Assembly (NCBI GenBank): GCA_003988795.1 | Contig: QYAK01000009.1 | Location: 372,001-436,000 of the forward strand | Length of the DNA stretch: 64,000 bases | Source: Proliferodiscus dingleyae | Taxonomy: Eukaryota > Ascomycota > Leotiomycetes > Helotiales > Lachnaceae | Reading direction: 5' to 3' | Part shown: positions 46,465 to 58,381 of the stretch, piece after piece | How the letters are laid out: each line of letters starts with the position of its first letter | How positions within the stretch are numbered: the stretch's first letter is position 1 | Program-made: the position numbers and the translations under genes | Notes under the pieces: generated by a model | Seen by the model: the letters and a program-made list of their open reading frames with translations, nothing else | Databases searched by the model: none | What the model was told of the DNA's origin: nothing

Positions 46465-46940
46465 TGTGACCTGGGCGAGATCATGAGCCAAAGGATACCA
46501 GTGGCACACATGATATTGCAGTTGAGTCAAGCCTTCAAGGCGCACTATTTGGAAAGGCGATGCAATGTTAGATCATTTTGTAGATATATCCAGAGTGGGA
46601 AGTTGTGAAGTCACGTTTGACTCTACCGGGGCCTTTTAAGGCTTTAGATATTGCGTGTGATGACTTGAACTTTAATGCCAACCGCTTGTTTCGAGATGTA
46701 TACGACTTTGAGTACATTTGGGAGCAACTAGTGCGCATACACTATACTAGCTTTTTTCCAAAAGTTGGTTGCACTCATCGAGTCCTATATTGACTTGCCG
46801 GATCTCAAATACATCATAAGTTGTCACTTGTAAATATTTAGAACAGCAGTTGTCGTAAATCTCGAATTCTGGTATCACTAATACTCTGACAGTTTGCCTG
46901 GATCTGCTCTAGGTACGGAATGCACCATATAAACTCCACT
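46465..46940. other. Convergent 3' flanks
   Basis: This lies between the xylanase stop and the stop of the kinetochore gene on the minus strand. No gene was recognised. Confidence 0.4.
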
Positions 46941-49024
46941 CTAAGCCTTTATCAATTCCAGTGTAGCGGCAGTGCGCTCCAGGAAAGTATTGAGGTCTTT
47001 GATTTGGCTGAGAATTCCGGTAGAGTTACCCCGGCCACTGACCTGTCCAGTTACGCGTTTGAGCAGCACCTGAACTCCAACTTTTGCCATGGCGGCAACT
47101 GCATCGAATTCTGCTTCAGATGCCTTACCACGTTCGATCGCTAACTCGAGGTCGTAAGCTGCGGTATTAAGACTATCACGTTCCTATCAGGGAGATTAGG
47201 CCAGATGAACGCTAGAAAGACTCCTTTTCAGACTTGAGACGCACCTGGGCTTTTGTTGATTCACTTTCATGCTTAGCCCTGATTTCATCCATCTGCAGGG
47301 CTATTTGCTGGCGCTCCGCTCGAAGACGAAGGACGTCATCTCGAAGCGCCAATTTCCTCGTCTGCTGTTGCCGAACACGTTTTTCGAGGGAGTACGTATT
47401 ATCCAGAGTCAATGTCTTCTCTTAAATTAGTCACGCATCCGATAGGTCGCAGCTGAGACATACATGGGCAAGCAAACGTGCTTGTATTTCCTGGCCGAAG
47501 GACTTCAACGCCCGCCACTTTGTCTTATATTGACGTCTAACTGAAGCGTCATCGGCGTTGTTGCCACTTTCCTCCAGATTTTCGAGTCCAGAATCAACGA
47601 TTTCCTGGCATACTTGACTGAGCACGTCGACGGGGTTCACACCCGCTCGTCTTGCACACGGTATCTCCGAGTTGAGAATGTCGGCATCAAATTCATTCTC
47701 ATCATATTGTGGTTTTCTAGTCAAGCGGTGCACAATAACTGGAATAGGAGTTCCACTGCGGAGCTTGGGCTTGTTGGCTGTCTTTTCGGAACGCCTTTCG
47801 ATCCCCTCTGCAGATTTGACTGGACGTGACTGCTTGACGGCGCTAGGCGAGTCGACGGTCTTGCGTCGCTTGCGGCTGGTAGCCTCCCGCCTCTCTACCT
47901 CATCCAGGTCTGGAGATGCACTCGGCACTTCGTTGCGGGATACTCTTCTACGTCTATTGTTCCTGAATATAGCAGCCGCTTGGAGATCATCAATTGCTTC
48001 AGCTTCCTCCTCTTCCTCTAATTCGTCATTTACTTTGGTAAGGATTGGGTGATCTTGATGGGAGGCAGCTTTTCTACCAGATGCTTGTTGGGCTGGTTGG
48101 GCTGGAGACAGTTCATCAATGTCTTCAATTGATGCTTTCGGGACTGCGGATCCGCCTGCATTTTGGGGCACAATCGTGGCAAGATGATCAAGATCAGCAG
48201 ATGGCCTCTTCCGCTTCTTCGGTCTTAGTTTTGCCATAGGGCTACTGTTCTCCACGATGTGCAATCGTGAGCTTGCAGATACCGCCCCAGCCAGCTCAAT
48301 ACGGGAGCGGTGACCGCTTCCTGGCGCATCTGCAGGGCTTTCAGTGATCTCCTCGGCTGGCGGCGGTGGTAGTGAAGGTGTCCTGACAGATCGTGTACTG
48401 CGCTGCGAGACAGTTGATTTCGGGCTCCGATGCAGCATCGTTTCGGAGTCGACATCAGCGGCAAGAAATATTTCCTCTACATTATTCGAAATATTGATGA
48501 TCGGGACATCTTGTGCTTCCGTTTCCGGCAAAGCGTAGACATCAACCCGCGGTGTAGTCCTTGACGATCTCATGGTCCTCGAAGATGACAGCGCTTTATC
48601 TGTATCGAGTTTCCTCCTCTTGGCAGATATGTTGGCATCTACATTGCCGCTCCTTATCACTGGTGGATCGCTATCAATGGCAGCTGGCTCCTGGGTAGGT
48701 GTTGCCTGAGCACGACTTCTATTGCTATGTGTACGTCTGCTGGAGGGTACGTGAGGAATTTCGGACTGTTGGGCTTGTGTATCTGGCACTGCCAGCTCCG
48801 CAGAAGGTGGAGCAGCCGGAATGACGAGTCCGAAGTCAACATCTTTGATTTGACGCCTCCTACGATACCAATTATCAGTTCCTTGTTACGCATTCGAATA
48901 TCGGGGATGAAAGGTTCTTACTGGGCACCCCGGAGCCGGTGTTCTAAGCGCTCTTCGCGAGCTGTGCAATCCCATTAGCATTTGACTTGATGAAAACAGC
49001 AATTCTAGAGCTCTTACATGCCAT
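46941..49024 (-). CDS. Inner kinetochore protein, Ame1/CENP-U (Mis17)-like
   Basis: Five exons (49018-49024, 48922-48961, 47464-48859, 47245-47415, 46941-47183) total 1857 nt and 618 residues. The first exon is only 7 nt (ATG GCA T). The joined N-terminus MASREERLEHRLRGAQRR followed by DVDFG is a conserved opening of fungal Ame1-type proteins. A long disordered, Ser/Arg-rich middle contains basic clusters (KRRK, RKRRK). The C-terminal part is helical and coiled-coil (RLTRKPQYDENEFDADILNS, then ERQQIALQMDEIRAKHESES, then LSQIKDLNTFLERTAATLE). In yeasts Ame1 pairs with Okp1 in the COMA complex at the centromere. The exon 4 start is ambiguous by one codon (47415 or 47418). The family call is moderately certain; the gene model is strong. 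Confidence 0.75.
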
Positions 49025-49257
49025 GTTGTGGAGCTTGTTGAAAGTAAACCTACAGTCGAGCTGAGCGCGTTGGTCGACGCGTCGGATGTAACCCTTATAA
49101 TACCACGTGACTACCCCTCGTCATTAGTAGGGGGCTGAAACACTCCCGGCCGAAGGAAGAGTAGTCGTCTGACGTGAGTGGACTGTAGCTAGCTGTATTT
49201 CCGGCCACAAGATTCGTTCCATCTTCGCAATTCTTCCCGTCTCTACATCATTCCGCA
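49025..49257. promoter_or_regulatory. Short bidirectional promoter
   Basis: 233 bp separate the divergent start codons of the kinetochore gene and the glycoside-hydrolase-like gene. Confidence 0.5.
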
Positions 49258-52200
49258 ATGGAGTATTTATCTTCTGTTACCGGTCCTTTCTCAAGCAAGG
49301 GAGAGGGGAAGATGGCGGGCCATCAACAGAAGCCTATCAATCCTTTGACTTATCCCAAAAGCGCAGAACCATTTAGCACGAAATTGTTCAAGCGTCCATC
49401 CGCCGAATATCGAGGCTGTCCTTTTTGGGCATGGAACACCAGGCTGGATGCTGATCAATTAAGACGCCAAATCGATTATCTTAACGAGATGGGGATGGGG
49501 GGATTCCATATGCATAGCCGAACGGGGCTTGACACCGCATATATGGGCGAAGAATTCATGAGCATTGTGAAATCATGCGTGGATTATGCTGAGGAGAAAG
49601 GCATGCTTGCATGTTTGTAAGTTCTTCAATGTAGGTCACAACTTCTAATATCATTGACTTGCGCTAGGTACGATGAAGACCGCTGGCCATCTGGCTCTGC
49701 TGGAGGGTAAGATATTTCATTGATTTCGAATCTTAAAGGCCCAAGCTTGTCAAGAAACTCAGCTCTTTAGAGAAGTTCAAGACCCTACGCAAATTGACGC
49801 GCAGTATTTCATCTAAGCGATTGCTTCAACGTTAAAGCAGTTGATCAATAAGTCAGAGTTATTCAAGCCTATTTCAGACTAGGATGCTGACTGGTTTTCT
49901 GTTGGTCATTTATATCCCCTCATTAGAATTAAGAGTTAGCCGACTCCCTTGCCTGTTCATAAATGCCATAAGACGAGCTGTATCCAAGCACAAGCAGAGG
50001 CAGAGGCAGATGTCTTCGTTTGAGCTTTCTGTCTATCCTTGTACTAAGGTGCAAGTGACCCTTACCTTTGTTTTGTGATATTTGCTTTGCACTTCTTAAA
50101 AAGAGAAAATCTAGAGTTGCTTACATCTCAAAAAAGTTCTGTTGTCAAAGATCATCCGGAGCACAAGGGAAAGCATATTACATTCACACCCAACTACCGC
50201 GGAGAAGATGTACAATATCTCGCAGCTTACAGTATCACGCTAGATGGGGAAGGGCTTCTCAGGTCAAGCCAGAGACTGAAGAAAGGAGAGTCGGGCTCAA
50301 ATGTGTGGTACGCCTATCTCGATACAAATGGTCCTTCACCCTGGTTTAATGATCAGGTATAATTCCTTTCCGAGCAACTCTTGTGCACCGCTTGACTTCA
50401 AGACAGACCTATGTAGATACTCTAAGTAAGGAGGCTATGGCCAAATTCATCGATATCACGCATGAGCGCTATAAGGATACAATCGGGGGCAAATTTGGTA
50501 CTACGGTGCCCTGCATCTTTACTGATGAGCCGCAGTTTGCTGCTCTCAAAAGTCAGCTGTCGAAACCCACTGCTAGACATGATGTAGTCTTACCTTGGAC
50601 ATCTGACCTACCTCAAACTTTCAAGAAAAGCTGGTCTGTGGATATCCTCGAAAGCTTACCCGAAATTATATGGGATCTCGCCAATGGAAAGCCCAGCGTC
50701 GTCCGCTATCGCTATCATGACCATGTATGCGAGAGGTTTGTTTCAGCCTTTTTAGATCAACTTGCTCGCTGGTGTGAACAGAATGGCCTAATGCTAGACG
50801 GACACATGATGGAAGAACCCACACTTCACAGCCAGACCTGTGCAATTGGAGAGGCTATGCGCTGCTACAGGAGTATGCAAATGCCCGGGATGGATCTCCT
50901 TGGTGAGCTTGGTTTCGTTCTGGATTATCATCCTTCCCCACCTCACCAGAGTCGTGACCTTCGCTCTCGAGTTAATTGGTCGCACGACTTCTGAGCAAAT
51001 TCTAATTCTAAGTCACGTTTACTTCGTGGTTGATATGTGGCGCTAATTTGTTCGACAGTGGATGCGATCGAATACAACACCGCCAAGCAAGTCACAAGTG
51101 TTGCTCGACAGAATGGCTTGCGTGGAGCCTTGAGCGAGATTTACGGATGTACTCACTGGTAAGAATACGAAATAATTAGTTTTAAAATTTTCTGTTCCAC
51201 AAAACTGCAGAATTGTGTTCTGCTGTCCTTTGAGAAGATGCATCGCCAATTTATCTCTAGATAGTTTGAGACGCGCAATGCTGATTATGAGATGCTCGTA
51301 CATAGGTATTTCACATTCGAAGGACACAAGGGATGTGGTGATTGGCAGGCCGCGCTAGGTATCACCTTCAGGGTCCACCATTTGACATGTAAGTCTCATT
51401 GTGTTCTGAATCAATATAGTCAAGACCATATATTGATTCTCCTGTCTGGAACCAAACTCCGAAAGTACTAACGGCATAACAGGGGTCAGCATGGCAGGCG
51501 AAGGAAAGCGAGATTATCCAGCATGTATAGGATATCAAAGCCCTTGGTACAAGGAATATGCATATGTGGAAGATCACTTTGCCAGAGTCGGAGTTGCCAT
51601 GACTCGAGGAAGACCCTTAACAAGAGTAGCTGTCGTTCACCCTATAGAAAGCTACTGGCTCGCCTTCGGTCCCAATGGAAGCGGAGACGAGATGGGTGTG
51701 CGTGATCAAGCTTTCAGTGATCTAACATACTGGCTCATTCATGGGCTTATTGATTTCGATTTTGTCTCAGAAAGCCTCTTGCCGGGACAGGTATCAACAA
51801 AATTCCGTGACAAGAAGCTGCACGTTGGTCATTGCGCCTACGATGTAGTCATTGTTCCGAATCTTCGGACGATCAGATCCACGACGCTAGAAGTTCTCAA
51901 AAACTTCAGCAAATCTGGTGGTCAGGTTATCATCGCTGGCAGTGCTCCAGAGCTCGTCGACGCTCAAGTTCCCAAATCGCCGCCTATCATTGAGAATAGC
52001 AAGAGCGTGTTTTGGGGCTGGCAGACCATGCTCTCTGCATTAGATCAGTATCGTGATCTTCGAATTTTGACGGAAGAGAAGCTTCCCCTAGGACGATTGC
52101 TTTATCAAATGCGAGAAGATGGCTCTGAGCGCTTTGTTTTCATCTGTAATGTGGAACGAACGGACGCGACCAACACCGTGGTTGAGTTGAAAGGACATTG

Positions 52201-53472
52201 GTATGTCGAGAAATTAGATACCTTGACTGGTGAACAATCAGCTATCCATAGCTGCAACAGAGACGGATGGACAACATTTCCTTATAGATTTGATGGCTGC
52301 GCCAGTCTTCTCCTTCATCTTTCACCCGCTATATCTCGCCGCAAGATCTTGGATTTGGCGCCCACTATATCACCAGCAAGCATAACCGCCAAGCCTATGA
52401 GCGTACCAGTTGCACTTCACAGTGTGACTCTTTCAGAACCTAACGTCCTCCTTCTGGACTATGCGCAGTACAAGCTTTCCATTTCCGCTACGCCAGACGC
52501 CTGGTCATCACCTACAGAAATCCTTCGTATCGACAACGATATTCGTTCCCACCTTGGAATGCCCTTGAAGAGCTCGGTCTATCGCCAGCCCTGGAGTGTG
52601 CCAGAATCTCAAAGAAAGGAACGGGCTCACCTCACTCTCCGTTTCACATTCAACTCCTCATTTACAATCACCGAGACTACCCAACTAGCTTTGGAAGATG
52701 CAGAAAAGATGAAGATCCAGATCAATGACCAGTCAATCTCCAAAGCGAAAGGATATTGGGTCGACGAATGCATCTCCACCCTCGAAGTTCCACCCTCAAC
52801 AATCAAAAGAGGCAAAAATACAATAACACTTGATCTACCATTCAATATCCTTACCAACCTAGAGCGTATCTACGTCTTGGGACCCTTCCTCGTGGATGTC
52901 CTTGGTAGCGATGTCTCCATCCACCCTGTTACCACCTCCCTTAAATTTGGCTCCATTGTCGAACAGGGTCTACCATTCTACGCAGGCAACGTAACATATA
53001 AGTGCTCGTTCTCTGTTCCATCTCTATCCAAGAACGTCACACTACACGTCCCCAACTTCAGCAGCCCAGTCTTGTCCGTGCACTCATCACCAACCGCCAG
53101 GAAACTCGGCCGTATTGCTTTCCAGCCCCGGACGCTGGAAATAGGTGCCTTGGATTCAGGAAGGCACGAAATCAGCATCACGGCGTATGGCAATCGGAAC
53201 AACGCATTTGGACATGTGCATTGCGCGGAGCCAAACCCAGGGTGGTGTGACCCCAACATGTGGAGAAGTATATCCTGTTTACCTTCCTTAGGCAAGAGAA
53301 ACACTGATTCAAGATTGTAGCTGGAGGCGACATGTGGACAGACAAGTACATGGTTCGATCGATTGGCATACTGGATCGCCCAACAGTGACATACGAGCCA
53401 GCAGTGGAAGCGTGCGAAGAACCAAAAGCGTCTGAGTGTGAGTGGGTTCTGGTGAAGCGCAACGAGACATAG
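49258..53472 (+). CDS. Large glycoside-hydrolase-like protein (TIM barrel plus sugar-binding jelly rolls)
   Basis: Eight exons (49258-49616, 49668-49706, 50137-50356, 50407-50902, 51059-51158, 51306-51388, 51483-53267, 53321-53472) total 3234 nt and 1077 residues. The N-terminal barrel has EYRGCPFWAWNTRLD, MGGFHMHSRTGLDT, YDEDRWPSGSAGG, CIFTDEPQF and EYNTAKQ. These motifs recur in large bacterial and fungal proteins annotated as glycosyl hydrolases near GH106/GH2. The middle holds a beta-galactosidase-trimerisation-like segment (VAVVHPIESYW...), and the C-terminal third contains jelly-roll sugar-binding-like strands. There is no signal peptide, so it is probably intracellular. The substrate is unproven; a rhamnosidase- or galactosidase-type activity on plant-derived glycosides is plausible. 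Intron 2 is unusually long (430 bp); introns 4 and 5 are about 150 bp. Confidence 0.82.
49707..50136 (+). other. Unusually long intron (430 bp)
   Basis: Donor GTAAGA follows AGG of the PSGSAGG motif and the acceptor is aaaaaag before TTCTG. The join restores GGSVVKDHPEHKGKHITFTP, which continues the family alignment directly. Typical introns in this window are 45-80 bp. No gene or terminal inverted repeats were found inside. Confidence 0.6.
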
Positions 53473-54562
53473 CTGTATGTCAAAGCATTGTAGATAGATA
53501 TTATGAGTAATCAATTACAATCAAATTTCAAAGGATGTGAGATGAGCTTTGTTAAAGCAAGAGCACAACATCCACCGGCAAGGCTTGACGCTGTTTTATG
53601 CGATCTCCTCAATCTATGGTGGAGTCGCCCGCGTCCCGTGAGCTATCTTAGGCATAGGACAATTGAATAAGTACCAAAAATGCCGCATATGGCATCTGAA
53701 CGATCGTTGACTTCCCTGTGCTGCCTGGGATTGTGGCTAGGCTGTGTTCCTGCAAGATAGTTGATGCTGGACTAGTCTATTCAGCATCCGAAGCTCCGCT
53801 GGATCAGTCCAGTCGAGTAGCGTAACAATTATGCTGAATTAAATATAATCAAGAACCGATATCCATGGCAGGAAAATCATAAGTCACCTTCTTAGCTTAT
53901 CCTACCTTACCTGGACCTCAGCCACCCCACTCACCTTCGTTGTGATCTCTAAGGTCACGGAGTCCCTCCGCGTGAAGTCTGAAAGAGGTGTCACTGATTC
54001 CAAGTAATGCCAGGTAATTCTAAGATGATAGAAGACGTATCTCACCCATGAGTGAAGCAATGTACTGCACCAGGTGCCTAGGTGGCCCGAGTTGGGCCCT
54101 CGCACGAAGATTCGAGTGCGGTACATAGCGTTGATGTACCCCTGGCGATCGGATTATCGGGTAATTTTCTACAAACCCCTTCTATTAAGTGATGCCACTC
54201 AAGTATTGGACTATGAAAGTAGATATTTCCAGATTCAGACGGACTTAACGTCTAGCAGCTTGCGTAACAGCATGCAGATTCCTATTATCTGATGATTGTC
54301 CATCCTGCCCATTCTCGCGGAACTAAAAAATCTTCCACGCTAGAACTCTTCCCTCTCCTCATTATAGTGTAACAATGTGTGAGCAGGCATAAGTCATAAT
54401 CAAATCAGATATAGGAGTTAAAGGGTTCTGTGAGGTCAAATTGAGAACAAGAATCAAAATAGAGTAGCTAGATTCCCACTAGGCATTTTGAAAACTCAAG
54501 ATGTATATGTATTTAGGGTCACGATCGTAAAGCTGAAGGAATTCCAGCACTAGCACTTCAGA
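53473..54562. other. Convergent 3' flanks, no recognised gene
   Basis: This lies between the stops of the glycoside-hydrolase-like gene (plus) and the third P450 (minus). Only short, unconvincing frames occur. Confidence 0.4.
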
Positions 54563-56629
54563 TCAAAGAATTTCCTGACCCTTTCTGACAAACCGTAGAG
54601 GAACACTGGCATCTTTCTGTAGCTGTACTGTAATGACACTAGTTATCTTGTTTTGCAGCGTCGCTTCTGCCTTTTCAAAGGCTTTAGTCCATTCTGCTCT
54701 TCTTTGGCTCCGACTCATGGTTGCAATCTCCTCAATGCTGGCCCACTCGTCCACAGCTAGTTCCACCGAACACTGACTCAAGATAACGGCCAGGACTGCT
54801 ATAATCTCGACTTCGGCGAATCGTCGACCAAGGCAGGCCCTCGGCCCATCACTGAAGGGCTCATATGAACCTTTAACAGGGGTGAAGATGGAACGCCCAT
54901 CCGTCGTTCCTTGTCCCTCTAACAGCCATCGATCTGGTTTGAATTCTTCTAGATCGTTATCAAGGTTGTCCAACGGGAAGACCGGCTTTTCAGGATTTTC
55001 TGGACAGCCATGAGGCCAGAATCTAGGATTACGATGGGCTGCTGGGATACACACTCGAATCAATGCGTTTGCTGGGAGTTTGACTTGTCTTCCGTCAATA
55101 TCAAGAGGTCCCGCAAAGGGTGACACGTTTTTGGGGATTGTCAAGACCGGTGAGATGAGTCTCAGAGTCTCGCTCATCACAGCACCCAAGAGGCTATTTC
55201 GAAGCCTGGGGAAGTCTTTCTCATACGTCCACCTAGAACTGGGTCTGTCCTTCGAAACGGTCTGCATATCCTCCTGTACCTTTTTCTGGATCTGTGGATT
55301 CAGCGCCAAGTAGATCAGCGCATGGTAAATAGTATTCGCTGAGGTCTCATGCCCAGCAACGATAAGAGCGAAAAGATTTCCTAACACCTCATTGTCGTTA
55401 AGTGGAGATCGTGCAGATTTCTTTTCCGCCCCTTCGTATTGTCCTTGTAGGTACTGTCCTATCAAATCGATAGCTAAGGGGTCAGCACTTCCGGAATCGA
55501 CAGCTTGCCTCTTGGCTCGGATCATTTCCCTCATGTACCTGCCCCAGTCTTCATAATGCTGTAGTGGTTTGCGGTACCAGCGTTCACGGCCTAAGACAAT
55601 ACCTATGAGCTCGAATAGATTCAAGAGGGTTTCATTATGACGTACCAATACGTTGCATCCAGCCTGGGAGCGATTTTACCGTCATGACAGAAACAGCATT
55701 AGTCATGATGTATTCCAGAGAATCAGCTATTCCAGACGTCTCAGAGTTGGTGTGATTAGCGATGGTCGACTCTGTTTGCTTCTCGTGGATTGGATTGGAC
55801 CATTCCAGATTTTCGCCAAGGCCAGCTCGTCCAAGCACTTCAAGACTTAATCGCTGGATGTGGTCAACAGTCTTTGTGACAGTCCTAGGTCTGCCATCGA
55901 GTTCTCGAAATCTCTGAAGCATGATTTCAGTTCTGTCAAGTGCCTGCTCCCACACCAGATGGTTTGTTTTGTCCCCAAATACGGGACTCATGAATTTTCG
56001 GTGATGTCTCGTAACCGAGTCATCTGAAGAGAGAACTATGAAAAGGTGAGGATGGAGCATGACTCTGATTGCTCTGAAATATATATGTTCCATGCATTTA
56101 AACCAGGTTGCGGACCTGAAATAGAGATGCATAAGAGAGAAACAGAAATGAGAAAGGGGTCAAGAGATCAGATATTAGAAATGGTGCACGTACGATTGTC
56201 TCCATATATTCGTATAGTGTTGTAAATCTGCGTTGCTTTGGGAAAGTCCCCATTCCGTCCCAAAACTTGGTCAATGACGCCAGCATCAGCCGTGTTCAGA
56301 ATGAATCCCCCAGGAGAAACAATGGCGAAGGTGTCAGAAGCGAGAGCCTTAAATGGAGCATGGCGGAGCTTTAAGGGCCATAGTGAGGCAACAAGAGAGC
56401 GCCAGGATGTCACCGAAGATTTGGGGAAGTGCTTATCAAGAAACCTCAGAACAGGACGACCAAAGAGGCGGGCGATGAGAAAATTGTAATGATAATATGG
56501 AACCACCACATAGGGCAGGCGAGCCGCTTTTGCGGCTTCGATATTGCGGTAAAGGGGCCACAGGATCTCTTTGACGGCGTAGCTAGTCCACGCAAGTAGA
56601 ACCACGACTACTAAAAGTAGCCCACTCAT
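54563..56629 (-). CDS. Cytochrome P450 monooxygenase
   Basis: Three exons (56194-56629, 55646-56035, 54563-55590) total 1854 nt and 617 residues. It has an N-terminal anchor (LLLVVVVLLAWTSYAV). The C-helix element is HHRKF. The I-helix motif LIVAGHETSANT carries the oxygen-activating AGxxT. SETLR, FKPDRW and the heme loop FSDGPRACLGRR are all intact. Intron 2 is a 55-bp intron whose removal changes frame and joins LPGWMQRIG to RERWYRKPLQ; without it the frames do not connect. Intron 1 is 158 bp. ER membrane enzyme; the CYP family cannot be named safely from the sequence alone. It borders the decayed metabolic genes at 57-61 kb and might be a surviving member of that cluster. Confidence 0.87.
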
Positions 56630-57375
56630 CGGTACACTTGGGTGTCTGTAGATGTCGACGTATGATGCCGGATTGCAGACTCACAGAGCGGCTAAATACG
56701 ACTGGATTGTGAATTATGAATACAGAGGGCACGAGGAACGAGAGTGCATGTGTGTATATACAGGGTAGATGCGCACGGTAAGACCGTCAGCAAAGCACGA
56801 ACTATGTCTCTCTGGATATAAACAGCGCGAGTAGGAGGTGACAGAGCCTCACATGAAAGCAAGCGTGTACGCAGACGTTGTGCATAAGCGACGGCGATAA
56901 GGAACCAATCAGGGGCTCTGGAGATAAGCGAGACAGAGCAAGGGGAAGAGGAAGGGGCCAGACTTTTCGGACTCGCCTCGCTAAGGCAGACGACTGCTCT
57001 GCGCTGGAGGATCCCGGAGCAAACTGCTCTTGAACAAGGCAGCATCCCTCACGGCGTTGAGTCGAGCGGAGCATCGCTCAGCACGCCGCGACTACAACCA
57101 TGGCAGCACCTCGTGATGATAGAAGCTACAAGTCAAGAAAGTCAGGTACAGCAGAACTATGTGATAGAGACGTGATTGGTGTGTAGCGACAGTGACTGGT
57201 GGGGATTTGAGCAGAAACCGCCACCGTTCATGTAATGCAGCAAGGGACAGTAACACAACGACGATGACAGCGGCGTGCGCACAGCTGAAGAACTGTACAT
57301 CTGCTGGATGCGAATTACTGCCGCTGAAAAGTACTGTGATCCTCATTAGCTTGAACAGGTCTCAAGCAGTCCATG
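56630..57375. other. Upstream region of the third P450
   Basis: No gene was recognised. It is presumed promoter of the minus-strand P450, with a run of purines (agcaaggggaagaggaagggg) near 56937-56957. Confidence 0.4.
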
Positions 57376-57850
57376 TTATCTTATCCTACGCACGATTATG
57401 CTGCTTTTACTTTTCAACACTGGGAGATATGCGGACTGTCTGTACTGAAGCGGAGGAACCGTGTAGCTTCCACGCGTTTTTGCCGTGGCCATCTTGTCGC
57501 AGCTGATAATTAGGCCACTATCAACAGCCATATACACACTGGAGGAGAAGTACGGATTGATGAAGCAACACGCATCTCCCGCAGTACGAATGTTCAAACT
57601 AGTATGGTTGACTACACTACAAGTCCAATCCGAAGCATACTTGATGCTGGAAACGAGACCTGCGTCCTTGCAAAGTTCCACAAGTCTGGAGATGGTCTGC
57701 ACCATGTGAACATAGAAATCACGCCCAGAGAGTCCCAGCTCATTCTTCATCTAGGTAGCCACGTCTTGATTTATGACAACTCCTACAGAGGTAGTTTCGC
57801 AATGGAGGCTGACAGTCCAGGCCCAACCACTTCATCTACAACTAGTCAAG
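57376..57850 (-). pseudogene. Flavin-dependent halogenase remnant
   Basis: The minus strand reads SGWAWT, then TTSVGVVINQD, then ISRLVELCKDAG, ASDWTCS and AGDACCFINPYFSSSV in one frame. This is the order found in the middle-to-late part of fungal FAD-dependent halogenases of the aromatic-polyketide type, including the GDxxCFIDPFFSSGVH block that contacts FAD. The frame is interrupted by a TGA at 57832-57834 and a TAG at 57751-57753. After about 57460 the similarity seems to jump frame. The N-terminal GxGxxG dinucleotide-binding half is missing. The plus-strand frame at 57604-57978 is an antisense shadow. A broken relic, inactive as it stands. Confidence 0.7.
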
Positions 57851-58007
57851 GGAGCATACTTGAAGATCTGACGGAGATAATCTTGGACGGACGAAGCCTC
57901 GTGGGCCACAAAATGTGGTTGACCTTCCATCTTGGTCTTGACCAAATATCACCAACCTTCTCCAGTACCCCAAGTTAGCAACATTTTTGAGACCGGAAGA
58001 GCCTATA

Positions 58008-58381
58008 ACTGGATAGTTGTCGAAAAAAACTTGGCAATTGTCGATTCTTAAGTAATCAAATTTGACGAGATTCTGAGAATTCTTAACTTTTTGTTTAGAC
58101 GCATGAGTTCAATATATACTCAGCATATACTTTAAAATATACCCTAAAGGGAACTCATATTGCTCCCCAAACCCCTGGAACTAACCCTAATCCTAACCCT
58201 CTAACTCTAACTAATTTTCTAATCCTAATCTCATAAGCTCAAGTTGAGCTTATGTTCAGTATATGCTGAGCTCATCTCGAATAAATACCAAAATCGGTAT
58301 GAGCTTAGCATATGCTGAACTTACAATTATTCAACTTTAAGCGGGTCACGATTGCCGAGTTTAATTCGACAATTACCCAAC
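58008..58381. mobile_element. MITE-like element with ~35-bp terminal inverted repeats and TA flanks
   Basis: The left end (58008-58045, actggatagttgtcgaa...) matches the inverse of the right end (about 58347-58381, gttgggtaattgtcgaa...) at roughly 80% over about 35 bp, with most differences C/T or A/G transitions. TA dinucleotides flank both ends (58006-58007 and 58382-58383), as for Tc1/mariner-type insertions. The interior is AT-rich, has no ORF, and carries internal inverted motifs (agcatatgctga and relatives) and a degenerate CCCTAA run. It lies between the two pseudogenes and cuts off the thioesterase frame. Confidence 0.7.
58181..58212. repeat. Degenerate telomere-like CCCTAA run inside the MITE
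   Basis: About five imperfect units (ctaaccctaatcctaaccct, then ctaactctaa) resemble fungal telomere repeats but are interstitial and embedded in the inverted-repeat element. Confidence 0.45.

Noticed and set aside
52978..53514. Minus-strand 178-codon frame
   Set aside because: Antisense to the 3' end of the glycoside-hydrolase-like gene and lacking any domain.
55591..55645. In-frame continuation of the third P450 through the MVRHNETLLN segment
   Set aside because: That segment is better explained as a 55-bp intron; its removal joins two frames and keeps the P450 alignment.
57604..57978. Plus-strand 124-codon frame
   Set aside because: It is antisense to the halogenase remnant, whose minus-strand translation carries family motifs; the plus frame resembles nothing.
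58181..58212. Chromosome end (telomere)
   Set aside because: The CCCTAA-like run is short, degenerate and followed by more than 5 kb of unique sequence, so it is interstitial.
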